The notes beneath the pieces are model-generated. The model was not told the origin of the DNA, made no database searches, and saw nothing but the letters and a program-made list of their open reading frames with translations. The position numbers and the translations under genes were made by a program. Source: Flavobacterium sp. 245 (GTDB taxonomy: Bacteria > Bacteroidota > Bacteroidia > Flavobacteriales > Flavobacteriaceae). From it: 64,000 nt of DNA. Of this stretch, positions 60,799 through 64,000 are shown one piece after another (positions within the stretch are counted from its first letter, which is position 1; each line of letters starts with the position of its first letter). The stretch covers positions 649,068 to 713,067 of the forward strand of contig NZ_SNXB01000001.1 of NCBI RefSeq assembly GCF_004362055.1, in the 5' to 3' direction.

Positions 60799-63700
60799 AT
60801 GAAGAAAATCCTACTATTCATAACTTTATTTTACGGTTTTTCAAATGTACTCTATTCTCAAGATACCCAATCTGAGGATGGAGTTGTTTCGTTTTCGTTA
60901 CCCATCAGAAATTCTTTAAAATTCAATAGATATCTAATTAACCCAACATTCAGTTTCGTACGTGAATCAAACCCATATATAAGTTTTTATAATAAAAGAC
61001 AATGGGTTCAGTTTGATGATGCTCCAAACACGTATTTATTTGGTTATTCTGGACGTTTCAGAGAAAATGAAGCTTTTGCTTTTGGATTGTTCCAGCAAAA
61101 TTACGGTGTGTTTACAGTTTTTGGAGGAGTAGCCAATTTTGCCCATAATATCGTTTTGCAGGAAGATAGCAATTTGACATTTGGTCTTAATGTTGGTGCT
61201 TACCAAAGCGGCTTAAACAAAGGTAAAATTGTTTCCAACGATCCGAATCTTCCAATAGATAATATTCCTTCAAATACGTTGCTTACTGTAAATCCTGGTA
61301 TTAACTACGGAACAGCATTTCTTGATTTCGGTTTGTCGATCAACAATTTAATCCTTTACAATTTTGGTTCTGGAATGGTTAAAGACGATCCAGAAAGAGC
61401 AATTGAATTGCATGCAATGTACACAGGTTATATTGACAGCTATGGATTTTTTGACCGAAGCAAATTTTCGGGAATAGTAAAAACAGAAATCAAAAAAGAT
61501 AAAACTGTTTTATCTGGTCTTGCCATGATTACAATTCCGCAAGGAGTTTGGGCACAGGCAGGTTATAATACTTTATATGGTGTTTCGGCAGGTTTAGGGG
61601 TTAATATTTCACCTAGTATTGCTATCGAATATAACTACGAAAGAGGTTTTGGAAATTTTACAAATTTGGGAGGTTCTCACGAATTTGCAATTGCTTATAA
61701 ATTCAAAAGCAGAAATTATTATTACGGTGATGATGATGAAGGTTCTCTTATTGATCCTTCGAAACCAAAACCTGTAATGGCTAAGAAAACTACAGCTACT
61801 CCTGTTACAAGAGTAGATGGTGCTGAAAAAGCAAGATTAGCTGCTGAAGCAAAAGCTATTGCCGATGCCGAAGCGAAACAGGTAAGACTTGCTGCTTCAG
61901 AAAAAGTGAAAGCCGACGCCGAAGCTGCAGCGAAAGCAAAATTACTAGCAGATAATAAAGCTAAAGCAGATGCTGAAGCATTAAAAATAAAACTTGCTGC
62001 AGATGCAAAAGCCAAAGCGGATGCTGCTGCTGAAACAAGAGCGCAAACTGCAACTGCAAACAGAGCGGTTGCTACGACACAAAAAACACAAGCTCAATTG
62101 GCTGCAGATAAAGCCAGAGCAGATGCTGAAGAACGCAGATTAAAATTGGTTGCCGATAATAAAGCTAGAGTAGATGCTGCGGCTGCGGCAAGAGCTCAAG
62201 CTGCGGCAAACAAGCCTGGTGCAGTAGCAGCAAAAACGCCACAACAGTTAGCGGCTGATAAAGCAAAGGCAGATGCCGAGGCAATGAAATTAAAACTGGC
62301 TGCTGACGCAAAAGCAAAAGCAGATGCTGAAGCTACAAAAGCTAAAACAGATGCTGTACCTCAAAAAACGCCTGCACAATTAGCGGCAGATAAAGCAAAA
62401 GCAGATGCTGAAGCATTGAAAATTAAATTAGCCGCTGATGCAAAAACAAAAGCGGATGCTGCTGAAGCGAAGAGAAAAGCCGATGCAAAAGCAAAAGCGG
62501 AAGCTGCAGACTTACAGTCAATTTTAGCTGCAGATGCAAAAGCAAAAGCTGATTCGGATGCATATCAGGCTAGATTGGCCGCTGAAGCAAAAGCAAAAGC
62601 AGCGACAGAAGCTAAAACGAAAGCTACAATTGATGCTGCAAACAAAGCGAAAGCTGCCGCAGCCTTGAAAGAAAAAGCCGCCGCAGATGCTGCCTTAAAA
62701 GAAAAATTAGCTGCTGATGCTAAAGCGAAAGCAGATGCAGAAGCAAGACAAGCACTGATTGCTGCTGAAGCAAAAATAAAAGCTGATGCAGAAGCATTGA
62801 AAATAAAACAAGCTGCTGATGCGAAAGCAAAAGTAGAAGAGGATGCAAGACAAGCAAAATTAGCTGCAGATGCAAAAGCAAAAGCTGATGCAGAAGCGAT
62901 TCAAGCGAAATTAGCTGCAGACGCAAAAGCAAAAGCTGATGCAGAAGCACTTCAGGCAAAACTTGCAGCTGACGCAAAAGCGAAGGCTGATATGGAAGCA
63001 CTACAGGCAAAATTAATTGCTGATGCAAGAGTTAAAGCAGATGCTGAAGCAACTGCAAAGGCAAAAGCGGATGCTGAAACAAAAAAATTACAAGAAGCAG
63101 AAGAAGCTCGTCAGGCGAAATTAGCTGCAGATGCAAAAGCGAAAGCTGATGCAGAAGCTCTTAAGGTGAAACAAGCTGCTGATGCAAAAGCAAAAGCAGA
63201 TGAAGAAGCTCGTCAAGCAAAACTAGCAGCTGATGCAAAAGCAAAAGCTGACGCAGAAGCGCTTCAGGCAAAACTTGTTGCCGATGCAAAAGCAAAAGCG
63301 GATGCAGAAGCACTTAAAGTAAAACAAGCTGCTGAAGAAAAAGCGAGAGTTGAAGAAGAAGCTCGTCAAGCAAAACTTGCTGCAGATACAAAAGCAAAAG
63401 CAGATGCTGAAGCGTTACAAGCAAAATTAGCTGCAGATGCAAAAGCGAAAGCAGATATGGAAGCATTACAAGCTAAATTGATTGCTGATGCCAAAGTAAA
63501 AGCAGATGCTGAAGCAACTGCTAAAGCAAAAGCTGAAGCTGAAGCAAAACAATTACAACAAGCTGAAGAAGCTCGTTTGGCAAAATTAGCCGCTGATGAA
63601 AAAGCAAAAGCCGATACTGAGGCATTGAAAGCTAAACTTGCGGCGGATGCAAAAGCAAAAGCTGCTGCAGAAGCATTACAAGCGAAACAAGCAGCAGATG

Positions 63701-64000
63701 CTAAAGCAAAAGCAGATGAAGAAGTACGTCAGGCAAAATTAGCTGCTGATGCAAAAGCGAAAGCCGATGCAGAAGCATTGAAAGTTAAACTTGCAGCAGA
63801 CGCAAAAGCAAAAGCTGATGCAGAAGCATTACAAGCGAAACAAGCAGCAGATGCTAAAGCAAAAGCAGATGAAGAAGCTCGTCAAGCGAAATTAGCAGCT
63901 GACGCAAAAGCGAAAGCCGATGCAGAAGCATTGAAAGTTAAACTTGCAGCAGACGCAAAAGCAAAAGCTGATGCAGAAGCATTACAAGCGAAACAAGCAG
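60799..64000 (+). CDS. PorP/SprF-family outer-membrane protein fused to a giant helical repeat (partial)
   Basis: Open from ATG 60799 to the window edge (at least 1067 codons). Residues 1-20 are a signal peptide. Residues 30-315 match PorP/SprF, with LINPTFSFVRESNPYISFYN, RQWVQFDDAPNTYLFGYSGR and GSHEFAIAYKF. After a short linker (DDDEGSLIDPSKPKP) comes an Ala/Lys/Asp/Glu-rich region from about residue 335, a 17-residue unit LAADAKAKADAEALQAK and variants, for at least 730 residues. It looks like TolA domain II. The barrel sits in the outer membrane. The side of the rod is unknown. SprF helps attach the adhesin SprB; here the upstream gene is the likely partner. Antisense ORFs over it are shadows. 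Confidence 0.88.
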   Translation, partial: MKKILLFITLFYGFSNVLYSQDTQSEDGVVSFSLPIRNSLKFNRYLINPTFSFVRESNPYISFYNKRQWVQFDDAPNTYLFGYSGRFRENEAFAFGLFQQNYGVFTVFGGVANFAHNIVLQEDSNLTFGLNVGAYQSGLNKGKIVSNDPNLPIDNIPSNTLLTVNPGINYGTAFLDFGLSINNLILYNFGSGMVKDDPERAIELHAMYTGYIDSYGFFDRSKFSGIVKTEIKKDKTVLSGLAMITIPQGVWAQAGYNTLYGVSAGLGVNISPSIAIEYNYERGFGNFTNLGGSHEFAIAYKFKSRNYYYGDDDEGSLIDPSKPKPVMAKKTTATPVTRVDGAEKARLAAEAKAIADAEAKQVRLAASEKVKADAEAAAKAKLLADNKAKADAEALKIKLAADAKAKADAAAETRAQTATANRAVATTQKTQAQLAADKARADAEERRLKLVADNKARVDAAAAARAQAAANKPGAVAAKTPQQLAADKAKADAEAMKLKLAADAKAKADAEATKAKTDAVPQKTPAQLAADKAKADAEALKIKLAADAKTKADAAEAKRKADAKAKAEAADLQSILAADAKAKADSDAYQARLAAEAKAKAATEAKTKATIDAANKAKAAAALKEKAAADAALKEKLAADAKAKADAEARQALIAAEAKIKADAEALKIKQAADAKAKVEEDARQAKLAADAKAKADAEAIQAKLAADAKAKADAEALQAKLAADAKAKADMEALQAKLIADARVKADAEATAKAKADAETKKLQEAEEARQAKLAADAKAKADAEALKVKQAADAKAKADEEARQAKLAADAKAKADAEALQAKLVADAKAKADAEALKVKQAAEEKARVEEEARQAKLAADTKAKADAEALQAKLAADAKAKADMEALQAKLIADAKVKADAEATAKAKAEAEAKQLQQAEEARLAKLAADEKAKADTEALKAKLAADAKAKAAAEALQAKQAADAKAKADEEVRQAKLAADAKAKADAEALKVKLAADAKAKADAEALQAKQAADAKAKADEEARQAKLAADAKAKADAEALKVKLAADAKAKADAEALQAKQA
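61801..64000 (+). repeat. 51-base coding repeat array, with 153-base and 465-base higher-order periods
   Basis: The unit of 17 codons (51 bases) reads LAADAKAKADAEALQAK. Higher order: near the end, the segments starting at 63673, 63826 and 63979 are almost identical, 153 bases (three units) apart. The segments at 62992 and 63457 (MEALQAKLIADA, followed by AEATAKAKA) match at 465 bases, or 155 codons. The older part (61801-62700) is more divergent and contains Pro- and Tyr-containing breaks. The array continues beyond the window. Confidence 0.92.

Noticed and set aside
61722..63028. Antisense ORFs on the minus strand over the repeat array (97 and 102 codons)
   Set aside because: They are Ala/Leu/Ser-rich mirrors of the Ala/Lys repeat on the other strand, inside an open plus-strand frame.

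Overview
The window looks like a chromosomal segment of a Flavobacterium or close relative (Bacteroidota; the gene content resembles the F. johnsoniae group). This rests on the low GC content, promoters of the Bacteroidota type (TTG, 18-19 bases, TAnnTTTG), type IX secretion proteins (a PorP/SprF-like barrel and a gliding-type C-terminal sorting domain), and Bacteroidota-typical families such as DUF4175, GH3-like adenylating enzymes, head-GIN/DUF2807 and HU-CCDC81/SPOR. I ran no database search; every family name comes from reading the protein sequences.

Layout. 0-4 kb: a partial membrane gene, a small membrane protein, purD, a PaaK/CapK-like ligase and an ORF6N-domain gene followed by palindromic repeats. 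4-14.4 kb: a surface-polysaccharide cluster with glycosyltransferases, UDP-xylose-synthase-like SDR, O-antigen ligase/polymerase-like protein, flippase and Wzz-like protein. 14.4-20.8 kb: a REP-associated tyrosine transposase with its REP palindromes, GH3, tatA, tex and rpiB. 20.84-21.62 kb: a gene-free AT-rich stretch with many DnaA-box-like words, exactly where the dominant coding strand switches from minus (left) to plus (right). I propose it as the replication origin. 21.6-34 kb: rnr, a LysE-family exporter, tRNA-Cys with tandem partial copies, folB, glnS, a YtxH/holin-like stress cassette, a band-7 protein and gltX. 34-42.6 kb: a DUF4175 giant, ybeY, a dense cluster of parS centromere sites around mnmG, a methyltransferase, a duplicated non-coding element and a Skp-like lipoprotein. 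42.6-56.4 kb: a PIF1-like helicase, two secreted paralogues, a SPOR protein, dprA, trpS, plsC, recA, a thioesterase, a DoxX-like protein and holB.

56.8-64 kb: a cell-surface locus. A secreted protein, a beta-helix-like protein, a small secreted protein, an adhesin-like protein with a type B T9SS sorting domain, and a PorP/SprF-family outer-membrane protein fused to a very long Ala/Lys/Asp/Glu helical repeat that runs off the end of the window (at least 730 residues). By analogy with SprB/SprF, the barrel probably serves export or surface attachment of the adhesin. The helical rod is the most unusual feature here.

The window is also rich in palindromes. Three different palindrome types lie in-frame inside genes whose flanks carry further copies: the ORF6N palindrome, the REP in the transposase gene, and parS in the last codons of ybeY.
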